64,000 nucleotides of DNA from Setaria digitata (Eukaryota; Nematoda; Chromadorea; Rhabditida; Setariidae). A program made the translations under genes and the position numbers. The notes under the pieces were generated by a model, which was given only the letters and a program-made list of their open reading frames with translations, did not search any database and was not told where the DNA came from. The stretch lies in assembly GCA_003640385.1 (NCBI GenBank), contig RCAB01000048.1, positions 124,001 to 188,000 of the forward strand. Direction: 5' to 3'. How positions within the stretch are numbered: position 1 is the stretch's first letter; every line of letters begins with the position of its first letter. Positions 15,201 through 47,636 of this stretch are shown piece by piece.

Positions 15201-18200
15201 ATACATGTCTTTGCTGAATATCTCTCATTCCTCTCTGAGTTTACAGCAGCGGCCTCTAATTTAGTCTGGTTTCCAGTGTATTCTTTTTAACTTGATGCAT
15301 TTACTTTTACACAGCACCTGATTTTATTGCGGTATTATTTTTCTTGAATTAATGAAATGTTCGTGAGATTTCTGCAGACTGCTATTTTATTGGAACTAAA
15401 TGATTACTACCGGAAAAAAGCAGAACTTGATGGTGAATATGGAAAACAACTCGAAAAGCTTGCAAAAAATATTATGCAGAAACATAAAAATGAGCGATAT
15501 AAGTAGGTTTCTTGCTTTTATCAATTTCCATAATTTAGTGAAATTTATGGAAAAGTTGTATTGTGGAAAATACACTGAGGAAAAAAAGGTAACGGGATTA
15601 CGGGCTACTTCGGATAGTTCGACTTATTTTGAATTCTTTTTATAAAATGCAGAAATAGAAATAAACCACACTGATAAAGTAATTGTAAGTGAGATGGATT
15701 ACTATGAGATAAATAATTCCAATAGACCAATGTCTTTGGAAAACCCGTACTGTACGTGAGATAAGAAAGTGTGATAAACCAAGTAACCAAGATGGAGAGA
15801 TCATTAACAGAATTTAAAAAAATTATATGGTCCTTTGTTTAAGGCGATATAATTTAAAAAAAAGAAAAAAAACAGCTATTCCTAATGGATGACAAATGTT
15901 TCGTGATAATTAGAGGTTTTTCTCTTTTAAAAGTTCCTGAAAACTTTTAACAGAACTCTGCTAAAAGTTCTGTCACTGCGTTAATGATGCTATCAAAACT
16001 GAGCTAAATAGAAAATGAGCAGATATTTGTGCGTGTCTCAACTGTCATCAGACATTAGAATGTGGCAGCAGAAGCGGTTCGTCCCAAGTTCTTTCTTTGA
16101 TGTGATAAAATGTAGAGGAGGATACTGTTTATATTAGGGAAAAAAATAATGATAAAAGGACAAAGGCTTCTTTCGATTTACAGTTTTATTGAAAATGGAA
16201 AGGAAAGTGGTTTTACGCTTTATAACGTCCTGGTTCGTACTTTTTTTGTAGCGATTCGATTTGTTGTTTCTTTTTTTGCTTTATGTGTCCCAATTATACA
16301 TAACTCAAAAAAATCTAAATGATGATTGACTGGAATTTACTTTTTTTTTTTTACTTTTGGAGATTTTTCAGACGAGACTCTTGGGCTTTGCATTCAGTGT
16401 GTGGTTTATGGCAACATCTTGTCGATCAGACTAAAGAGGAAGCTAAGCAGAAAATGGCTTTAGCTGATTTATATGCTGCTCGTCTTACTGTGCTTATTGC
16501 TCAGAGGGCAGATGATTTACAGCGGATTTCGCGAAAAGTATAGCTTTTAGCTTTTTTTTCAAATGTTACATTCATTCATATCATAGTGCTAAGTGGTTTC
16601 ACTTTCAGTTATTATTAGTGTTTGGGCTAAAAGAATACATGATTAGCATGAAAGCCTTAACTGAAAGTAATAAATGGCATTAAGTATGAGTACTTTAGAC
16701 ATACAAGCAGGGAAACATGAGTGAACGAAAATTAGGATAACTCACCTCGTATTGTCTTCACGTCTTTTCCGTGAATTACGTGTTCACGATTTGTTGCTAT
16801 TGTTGCAGCTGTCTTTCCACTTCATCGAAATTTAATTAGCATTCCAAATGAATTATTTTTTTTTCACCTCTCTTAGCGTTTAACTTTTCCGTATTTTTTC
16901 CGGCTCTCAAATGTGTAAAGGTTGAACGAAATATTATAAAAGTGTTTACAGTGCCTTTTTTAAACTTTTTTTCCGCTTTGATGGAGTTATAAATTACTGT
17001 TAGTTGGCTTGTTCTGTTCCCAGCAATTTTTGAAACTGGATCCTTTTTACTTTTTTATGTTGATTGTCATTTTAAGTATCAAGCTTATGAAATTGTAATG
17101 TTGCTCTTTAATTAGCAGTTTATCACAGTATTATTTGTTTCTGAATTCATATCTTTTCGGCTTTTCATTATGTGTTGTTTTTATTGGAAAATTTTATTTT
17201 GTTCAGTACAACTTCCCAACTTTCCATACATAAAATGCTGTTATTGTAACATTTGGGACATGTTTAAACATTGCTTTCATTTTTATATATATATAAGTTG
17301 CAACAGGTGGATTTCCAATGACTTGTCATTCCGAATTATAATTTACACTAATTTAGCTTCTATTATTACGCATTTCTGTTGCAGTGCCGTGAAATAGGAT
17401 CGCTCGCTCACGGTGAAATATGTAGAGTGCTAAACGAGCTGCATACTGCCATGAGGACTTATCAGGTGTGCTACTGTTTTTGAAATGGCGAGTTCCTAAC
17501 TATATATTACGGGATTTAGTCATTTCATATAAAGTCTTCCTTTCTAACACAAATTATAATCATAGATAACGCAAATTATAATCACAGATAAAGCTGTTTA
17601 TGTTGTTCTAAATTTGCTTACTTCAAACCTGTGTTAAAATTTTCTCGAGTTATCAGAAATCAAAATTCTTTTCATTTTATAGCTTTGCTTCCTTGAGTGC
17701 TCAGTTGTTGAAACTAAATTTCGTCAAGTTGAAGAAAATAAAGCGAAATATGAGGAAAATAATCCGACGAAGCTTGGTGTTACTCGTAAACATCGATGTT
17801 TGGCAAAACTTTACAACAAGGTGAACTGTGAGTTAAATGCAAGAACTTTGATCCATAATTTGTTTTCATTGATTTGTAAAATTTATTTTCAGAGACTGGA
17901 AAAATATAGTGCAGTGAAACAAAAATGTTTGAAAGCTCGCAATGAATATTTACTATGCGTACAAGCAGCTAACGCAGCTTTGCATAAATATTTTGCTGAC
18001 GACCTTTCTGATCTTATCGATGTATGTTTTATAATTTTTTTTTTTCTTTTATTATTCATTCTAATATAACTTGGAAGGGGGGGAGGGTAAACATTGTGTT
18101 ATTCTTTTCCAATTTTTAGTGTTGTGATTTTCAAAGAATTTCATTCCAGTGCATGGATCTTGGAATGGACCAATGGTTGCGAGGTCTAATTAATTGTACA

Positions 18201-21200
18201 GTCTCAACGCGGAAAGATATATGCCAGAAAGAGATGGATGCGTTGGCAGAGCTTTGTGGATTTAAGGAATCACTGGACTCGAAGGCAGATAAGCAACGAT
18301 TTATTGAGGCAAATCATGCAACTTTTATGCTACCAAAACGTTTCGAATTTAGGTTAACATTTGCACTTACTTTTAATTTCCTAAATTCGATGGGATTTAG
18401 GTCTCCATTAATTTGCCTCTGTAAAATTTCCTAAATGCAAAGGAGACAAATGAGCCCATTTATTTTTTCATTTTATTAAGCTACTGTTTTTTTTTTTTTT
18501 TTATTTTTAAGCAATTTTTTTTAGGGGACAGCCTGGTGATACAGTGTCTGTTGTAAGTGCAAATGATGTCGTTGCTGAGGAATTGCAGCAACGGCATCTC
18601 CAAATTGAACGGAGACTTGCGAATGTGAGGTATTTAGTTTTGAACTTGATCTTCTCTCTCTCTATGCGTACTTGTTGAATTATTTGGCAATTTTTTAATA
18701 TTCTTATGGTTTGTACCTCGCTTATATCATAGTTTTTGTGTGATTCCAGATAAACCTCACATTTATCTTTCGTCTACAAAGTCTGTTAATAAGAGCTTCA
18801 TTTTCTGTCCGAATGATTTTAATTTTTTAGAATTGAGTCAGAAGAAATATGGAAAACTCTCGAGTCCACTGAAAAGGCGGTTGCGGAACGTTTTATGGAG
18901 GCCATGACTAGTTCAGTTATAACCACTGAAATTACGAGCGATACATCGCGTGAAGATTATAATGACACAAATGTTTGCAACTTTAAGAATAGAATAAATA
19001 CTAACGAATTATATGATTTTTATCTTGGGGTTAGTTCTTGTTTTCAAGTTCTTTCTCCTTTCTTTTTAAAGTATGGTTTGAATTTTTCATTAATTCCGTG
19101 ACATTTTTGAATGTAGTCTGTGGAGGACAGTTTCGTCTGATATAGCCTACAATGAAATATAGAAATTTCTTGCAGGAATTTTCTTTTTTTTTTTTTGCAG
19201 AAATTCAGTCATTATATGCTGAATAGTAATTTAATTGAGCGACTGGAAGCACGAGCAAATGGAATAGCTTCAGCGTTGAGTGGATATTCAAGCAAAAATT
19301 TTGATGGTAGCACGAGCTCCGCTGTTGCTCCATCTCTTAATTCTTTCTGTCGTATGTTTTTGTAATTTACTTTCTTGTTTTCTTAGAGAACATTGAATTT
19401 TTTTAAAGAAAAGCAGTCATATTAAAAATTTAATGCAGATACTCTTCATTCTTCAATATATTTTTTTGTTTTTATATAGTTTGCAAATAAGGAGACGACA
19501 TTTAAATATTTTTCCAGAAGAGGGAGATGATGCTGAAACTTTTCCCTCTTCTCGTGCTCGCACAAAAAAAAGAATTGGTAGTGGTTTGATTTGTGATGGT
19601 ATCAGACGGCCGAAGCTTTTTGGCGGTAGTTTGGATGAGTATGTTGAAGCAACAGGCGAAGCGATACCTCTTATTATCACTTCGACAATACGGTTACTGT
19701 TACTGTTTTGCCACAGTGGAAATGTGTCGCTGTTGTTCCTCATCGTTCAATATGGCGATGATTTATATTTTTCAAGTGTTTTGTCTGCACGAAAAAGAAC
19801 TTAAGTGCTTTCTTTTTACAGTGTGTTATCACAATTTGCCCTCCATCATCAAGGAATATTCCGTATATCAGGCTCACAAATTGAAATCAATGTATTTCGG
19901 GAGTCGTTTGAAAAAGGTAGTACAGTTAATTTCAATCACTAATTGGATTCTGCGTCCAGTTCTTCCTTCCCTTCTTCTTCTCTATATCATATAAAAATTG
20001 AAGCTGTGGAAGTGCTGCTGTTGTAGGTGAAGATCCATTGCAACATGTTGTTGATGCTACGGATGTTAATTCAATTGCGGGTGTTTTGAAACTTTATTTA
20101 CGAGAACTTCGCGAATCTCTTTTTCCCATATTTCTTTTTGACCAGTTGACAGAATGTGCAAGGTGTTCGAGTGCTGATGAATTCGTCAAACAGGTTTTCT
20201 TTTCCATTCTTTAAATGGTCGAAAATTTTGAATGCTTTTATTTCTGTTCAGAGATTAGCAGAGTTATTTATTGACACTCTGTATGGACAGCAGAGTTCCT
20301 CCAGTTTTTGATTTGTAGTTTGTTTCAGTAGTTTCGGTTTTGCTCTAAAAAATTTCATTATTTTGTTAGTAAAATTTCTGTCATATTCAGGTTGTTCCAC
20401 TTATCCAGAAATTATCACAACCTACTCAACTTGTATTACGATATCTTTTTGCGTTCCTCAATCATCTAAGTGAATTCAGTGATGAAAATATGATGGATCC
20501 TTACAATCTTGCTATTTGCTTTGGGCCTACACTTCTTCCTATCCCGGACGGAAAAGATCAGGTTTTATACATTTCCTTTTTGTTTTACATTATTATTGCA
20601 TTCGTAAAATCCCATTTCTACTTTTGACTGTGGCTTTCAGCTGAAAAAAAAAATACTTGTACGAGTAGCACAATTTACTACAAGAAAGTCGTAAGGGTCG
20701 CTACCGTTGTACATTTTTCTTTTACAATAGCTTTGGGAGTTTATGGGCCATACGAACCATTATTAGTTCAGTAACGATCAGAATTGAAAAATTAGCTGCA
20801 TTGTCGAAGAAAGGTTATCTCTCCTCATTCTTTTCTTCAGTACCGATAATCGGAACAATTGTCGGTTATTAGATGTCATCGTATGATACCATTTAATTTT
20901 TTCCTTTGGGACAGTATTTTTATCCAAGAAAGTGATGGTCTCGACATGGATAATCTTTTTTATTTTTATCGTTTCCAAAATTTTCAAATCCAGTAGTATT
21001 CGTTTTTTTATACATTTAGCTGTCCGAAAAATAAGAGGGCATTATTCCAGGTCTTCTACCATAATTTCGTTAATGAGCTTGTGAAAAATTTAATTGTTTA
21101 TCACGACCAAATTTTCTCCGCAGTGTTGCCTGGTCCACGGTATGAGAAATATCTCGTTGAGTCTGAACAAGCGCTCTTCATTGATGAGCAGTAAGTGATC

Positions 21201-22997
21201 GCTTTATTCTTAGTTTAGTTGTGTACTTTCAAAAACAAAGTATTTAAAATAGAGTATTTAAATTTATTGTCCAATACATGTAAATGAAGCTTTCAGGAAT
21301 ATTTTATGTGGAATACTCGGCCAAATAAACAATTTTTTTTTTTAAACCTTATATTTCATAGAGAAAGCGCTATTAGTGGTGATGAAGAAGCGGTAACAAC
21401 ACCAGTTTTTGATTATACAAGCGAGAAAACATTGCCGGGATTCAGCACACCTACAATGGCCTTCTCCTGGAATGCTGGAGACTCTGCTGTGGAAATGCTA
21501 CCAGCTCCCTCAGGTGCCGTTATCCGTACGTTACATAACCTTCCAGAAACTACCGTTGCTTCGGATGATCAAATTCATGTAATTTCAGATCATGGTGACT
21601 CCTCACATTCAGCTAGTGGGCACCGGATTGATGATACTAGGTACGATCTTGGCTTCAATGCAAGTTTTGCAGTGGGATTTATACTATGAAGTTTCATTGC
21701 AAAAGTACTGAACGCTTCCCACAACAAAGTCTGGCTTGGGCAGCTGATTATATTGTGGGACTGGTAAATGTTAGACAACATTGATGTGTCGTTGTTTCTA
21801 ATTTCCGGTCTCAAAATTAGATGTGGTCTTCTTGAAATGAAGAGGTTGTACTTGGTAAATTAATTGCCGTTTAACATTCACAAAACTTTGAATTTTTCAC
21901 ATTAGGTTGACAGCAAAATTAACACCCGGGCCAAATAGTGATGTTATCAAGTTTTTTGATATTGATAGTAATACAACAAGGACAAATGCTGACAATTCTT
22001 CATCGATGAATAACAATGAATTTCTTTCAAACCAGGTATGTATAGAATTATTTGAAGCCATTAGCAGAATATTTCTGAGGTTTTTTAACTTCGGGATATC
22101 TAATTTAATCGGTAATATTGGTTAAGAATTATTTTCATAACTATAGTCTCCCGAAATTTTTGGCATTTAGACAGTTCATTAAGTTAACATTTTTTACAAA
22201 TAAAAGTTTCAGAAATCAAGATATTCAGCACTCATCCGTTTATCATACCTTCTTTCCTAAAAAGAAGTGAAATTAAAGTGGCATTTTCTTCCACACATAA
22301 TAAAGTTGAAGTTTGTTGAAATCGGTCTTAGTTTTTTTTTTTTTTCGTATTTATATAAAATTATATAATTTCGTCACAGAAACGAAAGCAGCAGCAGATT
22401 TGGTCTCGTCGAGGGTGTGGGGTGAGTTCACTACGTGAGCAGCTACATCATAGTCGTGCGCATCAGCAAGCTCTTACTTGTGATAAATTGTAAGTTTTTG
22501 GGGAATTTCGATATTCAGAATGCAAAGTCTTTTTTGTATGAGTTGTAAAGGACTTTTTGATCTTCAACTTCAGGGGTTAAATGCAGGGTTTAATGCCTGT
22601 TCAAAGTCTATTTTCAGATCGCCTTCATCAGCTTCTTTAGATGCTCTTATTCTTGACAATCGCTTCGATGGAATGCTGTTTGGAAGTAAGGTATTGTCAG
22701 CAAATAGCGAAACCCTTAGTAAAAAAACCGTGTCACCTCCGTTTCCAAAGGAACATGCTTCTCTTTCAACCAATCGTTTTCCGAACGTACTGCCTCCTAC
22801 CAGACATAAAGAAAAGGTTAGTTATCACTTCCAGCTATTTACTTTTTTTACTGACACAAAAGGGAGTATTAGGCATCCGTCTAATTTATAGACAGTCTTT
22901 TTATAACTTTCTAATTCATTGATGATGATGCTGTTTAGTATGTAAATAGTAGAAATGGTATGTATTTCAGGAGGTGGAAAGGTCCTCCGTTGCTTGA
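12294..22997 (+). CDS. srgp-1: Slit-Robo Rho GTPase-activating protein (F-BAR + RhoGAP)
   Basis: Membrane-bending RhoGAP of the srGAP family, active at the plasma membrane and cell junctions on Rac/Cdc42-class GTPases. Exons: 12294-12393, 15022-15080, 15378-15502, 16372-16537, 17385-17465, 17683-17820, 17893-18021, 18150-18352, 18525-18629, 18831-19029, 19201-19351, 19518-19692, 19822-19916, 20027-20193, 20391-20561, 21051-21190, 21362-21640, 21906-22035, 22380-22489, 22618-22816, 22971-22997 (982 aa). The N-terminus (EIRSQLNEQLRCLE, YYRKKAELDGEYGKQLEKLA) is the srGAP F-BAR signature, running to about residue 480 with coiled-coil character. The RhoGAP domain (about 505-735) has GIFRISGSQ with the arginine finger near R558, plus SIAGVLKLYLREL and MMDPYNLAICFGP. 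The 240-residue tail is Ser/Thr-rich; I see no SH3 domain, unlike vertebrate srGAPs. Intron 1 is 2.6 kb. The last exon adds only eight residues. Confidence 0.95.
12394..15021 (+). other. Large first intron of the srGAP gene
   Basis: This 2.6-kb intron is by far the longest in the gene and splits the first 33 codons from the F-BAR core. It is AT-rich and I found no exon or second gene. First introns of this size often hold enhancers or alternative promoters, but nothing in the sequence shows that directly. Confidence 0.6.
17550..17593 (+). repeat. 22-bp tandem repeat in an srGAP intron
   Basis: Two near-identical copies beginning CAAATTATAATCA (17550-17571 and 17572-17593) lie in the intron between exons 17385-17465 and 17683-17820. 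No coding role is seen. Confidence 0.85.
19518..21190 (+). other. RhoGAP-domain exon block of the srGAP gene
   Basis: Five exons (19518-19692, 19822-19916, 20027-20193, 20391-20561, 21051-21190) encode the GAP module. The catalytic arginine lies in exon 19822-19916 (motif GIFRISG). The conserved NPY-like substrate-contact motif MMDPYNLAICFGP lies in exon 20391-20561. All junctions keep phase. The domain carries every hallmark expected of an active GAP. Confidence 0.9.
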
Positions 22998-23841
22998 CAT
23001 ATCCGTTGCTTCTTGGATATTTCAAGGCTTTCTACTTGATGAATTTCATTTCTCTTCATTGAAGTTTTGTTCAGGTGTTTCACGAGAAGCTGAGGATTGT
23101 GGAACCAGGTTTAATGCGTTCTCTTCCATATGATATGATTGTTGTTCAGTCGGAGCAGACAGCAGGAAATATGTAGTAGTGAGCTTTGAGTTGTGGAAAC
23201 AGAAAGCTTTTTCGAATGGTATTGATTAGTTGCGTAAGTCCTGTTCAGTTCTATCCTAAGACACATGTCGTTGTTTAAACATATAAAAATAATTAAATTA
23301 AAGATGTTTTTAAAATTTGTGACTGTGGAATTTTATTATTAGTTTCTGCTTTTGATAAGAGAAAATTCTATTATGTGGTGGCATTGTGCAGTACCCATTT
23401 GCTTTAATATGAGACATATCCGTTGCTTGTTTGATGAAATGCATTTTTCTAATTTGTTGTAGACTTCTTCATGCCTTTTTTTTTACACACATATTTGTAT
23501 TTGTTGTCATAAAATGAATAAAAGTCAATCAGTTGTGATTTTACAGTTATCTAGAGAGTGACGACTGTATGCTTTCACTTGTCAATATTCTTAATTAAGG
23601 AAATGAATGATTGAATGCATAGCCGGAACTATTTAAAACAAGGAAAGACTGGTCAAAATCTTGAACATAAGAGCAAGAAAATCCATGGTGGGAAATAGAT
23701 CGTACGATAGCTCGGTTTCAGTGGTATGTGGCGTCTTTTTAGTTAAAATGCTTTGTATTCGAAGAGGAGTAAATTTTCATGTGGTATTCCGAAAACAAGG
23801 ACCCATTAAAAGTGGTTAGAAACTTGATATTTCAGATTAAG
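22998..23841 (+). other. srGAP 3' UTR and spacer before the OXLD1 gene
   Basis: No coding exon is supported. A canonical AATAAA at 23517-23522 lies 520 bases after the srGAP stop and is the best poly(A) candidate. The spacer ends with the acceptor ATTTCAG at 23835, six bases before the OXLD1 start codon. Confidence 0.5.
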
Positions 23842-24231
23842 ATGCGACGGATCCTGACTGCAAGCAATACGAGCGCTCTGGAACCGTTTTTTTTATGTAG
23901 ACGATGGGCCGCACATACAGCGGCGAGTGCTGAAAAAAGCTTGGACCATAAATCAGCTGAGCATGATCCGATGGCTGCACGTGGCGTGGAAACTGTTGCT
24001 GTTGCAAGGGAGGAAAACCGTCGTTTGCATCCTCCTAAGCCTCCCGATCCCTCAACATGTTGCGGATCTGGATGTACGGGTTGTGTGTGGATTGAATATG
24101 CTACCGAACTAATTCATTACTACAGGGGTCGCCCTTTGCAACATGTGATGGTTGAAATCGACAGATTAGTTTCAGACATCGGTCTTCGAGAGTTTATTAA
24201 AGCAGAAATCCGTACATGTGGAAAATATTAA
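23842..24231 (+). CDS. Oxidoreductase-like (OXLD1-family) small mitochondrial protein
   Basis: The protein is 129 aa from a single exon. The core motif PPKPPDPSTCCGSGC followed by TGCVWIEYATEL (about residues 60-90) is the oxidoreductase-like domain of human OXLD1 and related fungal and plant proteins: a proline-rich lead, then CC-x-SGC-x2-C. The first 30 residues are basic and hydrophobic with no acidic residue before the first Glu (MRRILTAS, RRWAAHTAA), as expected of a mitochondrial presequence. The molecular function of the family is poorly defined. I chose the ATG at 23842 because it lies six bases after a TTTCAG acceptor, which suggests trans-splicing. An in-frame upstream ATG at 23779 would add 21 residues and spoil the presequence. 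The lack of introns is unusual in this window. Confidence 0.85.
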   Translation: MRRILTASNTSALEPFFLCRRWAAHTAASAEKSLDHKSAEHDPMAARGVETVAVAREENRRLHPPKPPDPSTCCGSGCTGCVWIEYATELIHYYRGRPLQHVMVEIDRLVSDIGLREFIKAEIRTCGKY

Positions 24232-26433
24232 TAATACCAGATTATTTCAAAAAAATTTTTTTTTTTTTTTCAAATTGGCAGACATTAATTCCTTACGCTT
24301 TGTCTTCAGTTAGCAGTTTTCAGAAGAGCTCTATATGGTTGCTCTTGACTAGCTTCCAGTTAAAGACTTCATGATTGAAGTTCATTGTTGTGATTTGAAA
24401 ACCATCACTATGGAAACTTATTTCTATCCATATTATGATGGGTTAATTAGCCTTGTTATAACCGAACACTTGTTTACTGAAAAATTTTTGGTAGGAGTGA
24501 GGGATCTTTTCGGTTCCATTAACTAGGTGTTCTGGGAGGATCAGATGTGCTAGTTTGTTGGATACAGTTAGATTTGGTTAGAATTTTGGAGGTCCGGTGG
24601 TCATCAGTGCTTTTGTTTTGGAAGACAATTCGTGTTTTTCATATTTTCAAGCATTGTTTTTAGGTAGTTTAGACAACTGCTCTGTTAGGAAAAAAGTGGT
24701 GGAAATTCTGTATCTATAATTTACCATGAATATAATCATTTTGTTTAATTTATCCACGAATACAGCTATTTGCAAGTTGTGTCTCCATTTCGATATACCT
24801 TTACTTAGTGTTAATAGAATAATTATTTGCTATTATATGTTTGGGCCATCATTATGTGCTAGGGGCGTTTATTTCATAACTAGGAAAGTTAGGTTTTAGC
24901 GAACCGCTGTATCCGTTGAAACCACCGAAGTCCCGTTATATCACTTCTATAGAGTTAAAAAAAATTAAATAATACGAACAGACACGAGCAAAAACTGCTC
25001 CTTAAAAAAGTGAGCAAAAGTATAACTGAACTTCTGCTCGTTGAAATGCATGGTAATGATTACATGTATCATTCTGAAATCGTAATGTAATCAATCATCA
25101 CTCATTGTATTCCCTCAGTGAATGTAACACTTTATTCGTCCTAATATTATTTCATTTTTGTTCCCTTCTCAATTTTTTTTTTTAATAACTTAATTGCTGG
25201 CCCAAGCACGTAACAGTTAGCAAATGACTATTCTAGCAGTGATAAATTTAAAGTGGAATTTCTTTCATCTTGGAAATTTTTGAGACTGATGATTGCATAA
25301 AAGTTCGATAAAAAGCTCACGTACAGGGAAACTCGTTCTGAAATTGGATATGCATAAATAGGGAAACGGAAAGGATGTCAATTCGTGCCATATTTATGTT
25401 AAGGTTACAAACTTTGTCATCTGCTCATTTATATGGAAATCGGAATATGTTCCTCGAGGTATTATACAGAGAGCTAAAGAAGGTTGTCCTGCTGTGATTG
25501 TTAGCTAAAGACTGCGATCAGTTCAAATAAATGTACAGTTATAGGATTTGATTAATGAACACATTCAATTATTTACTTGTTAAAAATCAAACTCCTAATT
25601 TATTGCAATCTTTTCTCATGTTTTAAAAAAGGGATCAAAAATATAGAAGTAATTTGCAGGTAATGGGTATTTCCTAGCATATCTTTTAGTGGTGGACGGT
25701 AGTTATTCACTGATAGGGCGTTTGGAGACGGGTTTTCAGAATATTTTATATTAATAAGTTTGTCTTCATTCCTGTGATAAAGTTGTGTTTCACATTGGCA
25801 GGAATCCTCGGATATCTAATCGGGAAATGATATTTTTGAGACTAAGGGCCCCACAGTAAATCCAGCTCGACGACTCACTAAATGCATTTAACAAAACGCG
25901 AAATTCTAATGGCGGGCCGCATTTTGTATTTCGCTGATCAAGCGTAAGCGGGTTTTCTCGGCTTAGCGTCCGATACTTTCTCGTCTCGTTTTGTTTTTTG
26001 TTTTGGGAGGGAGGGGAGATGTCAGAAGTCTCTTATTTCATATATAACTGAAATAATCATTTCTGGTTATTCCATGTTTTTATTTGCTTACTTTCAGAGG
26101 ATAGATCCCCTGGTCTGAATGTGCAACAATACTTTAAAGCTAGCTGGACACTATTAGACTGGTATGTTTGCTTTCTACGTAGAGTGGGTGCTTTTAAAAA
26201 AAATTTAATTTTCACAACTAAGTTGAAAATTCGAAAACTGTGTTATCATCTGGAAGTTGTGGAACTGCTGTTTCGAAAACAAATATCGTGCTGGAATTGG
26301 TGGGTATGGAAAGGTAGTCCAGTAATGAAGGAATTATACCTGAATTCAGAGTCGTTTTTAAAAAGAGAAAAAGCTTTTCAGGCGAAATCTGGCATGTTTT
26401 GACGTTTTTTGAAAAAATAAAGAAAACACTAAT
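24232..26433. other. Intergenic spacer between OXLD1 and WDFY3 genes
   Basis: About 2.2 kb with no supported gene on either strand. It contains the 3' UTR of the OXLD1 gene and the likely promoter and outron of the WDFY3 gene. A CTTTTCAG at about 26382 could be the leader acceptor of WDFY3. The open frame at 26121-26402 has no family resemblance. Confidence 0.5.
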
Positions 26434-44636
<18,203 letters not shown>

Positions 44637-46121
44637 AAAAGGAAAAATATATGAGGAAGGGACTTCCCTTTTTTTCCTAATAGCATATTGTATTTACTAG
44701 CCTATTTAAGGTATTATTAAGTATCATTTTTCCAAAAATTTTTCTTTTGATCTCATAGTCCATTGTGATTGAACTTTGTCTTGTGGCTTAGTTTTATCTT
44801 TCCATTCTTAATAGTCATTATCATTGCATAATAAACTGATTTGCAAATTACTGCATATATATAGTTTATCCAAAAGGATATCGAGATATGCAGAACAGAA
44901 TTGTTTAACCCTGAGGTTGTATGGATGTTAGTGCATGGCGAAAAGTGTTTATCTGAAATTTTATAATAGTTCGAAATTTACGCTTAGTTTGTTAGCTGGT
45001 TGTTGGTCAAGGGACATGAAGTTTATTGGCATTTAAGTATATTTTTTAATTCACTAAGTTTGTGGAAACCGGAATGTTATTTTTGGGAGCATATGGGATA
45101 CGCTAGTGCATATTGTGACGACACGTTAGGGAGTTTTGCGATCCTGAAGCGATTTTGTTTTGTGAATATTATGACTTGATGACAGCATCTGAATCTGTAT
45201 CATTTTTTTCTTTTTTTTTTTCTGTTGGTGGTTGTTAGCTCTCCTTTATATTCTAATAAAGTTTTGCTTCGAGTTCGTTCTAAAAGGAAAGAAGATGGAA
45301 TATAAGAGGAGCTAGTAGTTGAATGGTAGAGAATTCATTGACGGTGGACAGGTTTTCAGGTGGAAAGATATTTCCCTTGTTCGACCTCCCTCATTGCTGT
45401 GTTTCGGTTTTTTTTTTTTTTTTTATTGTTTATCATGTAAGAATTTGTGGTTTTTAAGAGTATTTGGAAACATCGCTCTCAGTTGAGTTTTAGGCAGTTT
45501 GTTCAAATTATTGGTAAACTAAAACAGTCTGGAGTTTTACATAAGAGTTGGTGTTCGGCGCTGGGGGCAGTTAATTAAAGGGTTACTTTATGGCATGAAG
45601 GGGTCAAAGGTAAAGATTGAGCTTAGGACTTAGTTGTGAACTTCAGGCTGTTCGGCGTGGCTTTCATGGGCTAAAATGATTTAAGCTTTGCATTGTTTCT
45701 TGGGAAAGTAGGTTGGGCGGTTGGGAATAATTCGGAAGAGGGTGGGATGGGAGTTTTCATAAAATTCCAGAAGTGTGTTACAAGGCTACCAGTGTTGTCC
45801 ACTGAGGTGTCGGTTAGTATGCGGTGGTTTGTCTGAGGTCATGAGCTCGTGAATGCTAGTTGTTAATTAATAAGGGAAAGGTTGCCAGGAGTTATGTCAT
45901 ATTACTGCGTTTATCCTGTATCCGCGGTCACCAGTATATTGAGTTTGAGGGTGTAAAGTAGCTTTTGATATAATGAGAACTATTGGTTAAGAACATGACG
46001 AACGGTGTAGGATAGTACAAATCGATATACAGTATTTGATTCTCTTTCGGTAATCTTCCCTTTTTGAAATTTAATTCTTCCAGTTGAAGCTCTCAAAACA
46101 CCGACAAAACGCTCATTTGAA
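44637..46121 (+). other. WDFY3 3' UTR and spacer before the E2 gene
   Basis: No coding exon is supported. AATAAA at 44830-44835 lies 194 bases after the WDFY3 stop. The spacer ends with TTCTTCCAG at 46083, a likely leader acceptor 38 bases before the E2 start codon. A tRNA-like stretch near 45310 fails the B-box test. Confidence 0.5.
44830..44835 (+). terminator. Candidate poly(A) signal AATAAA for WDFY3
   Basis: Canonical hexamer on the coding strand 194 bases downstream of the stop codon at 44636. The distance fits a nematode 3' UTR. Confidence 0.5.

Positions 46122-47636
<1,515 letters not shown>

Noticed and set aside
45300..45375. tRNA-like stretch (GGAGCTAGTAGTTGAATGG ...)
   Set aside because: The A-box resemblance is loose, there is no GGTTCGAnTCC B-box, and no acceptor stem pairs.
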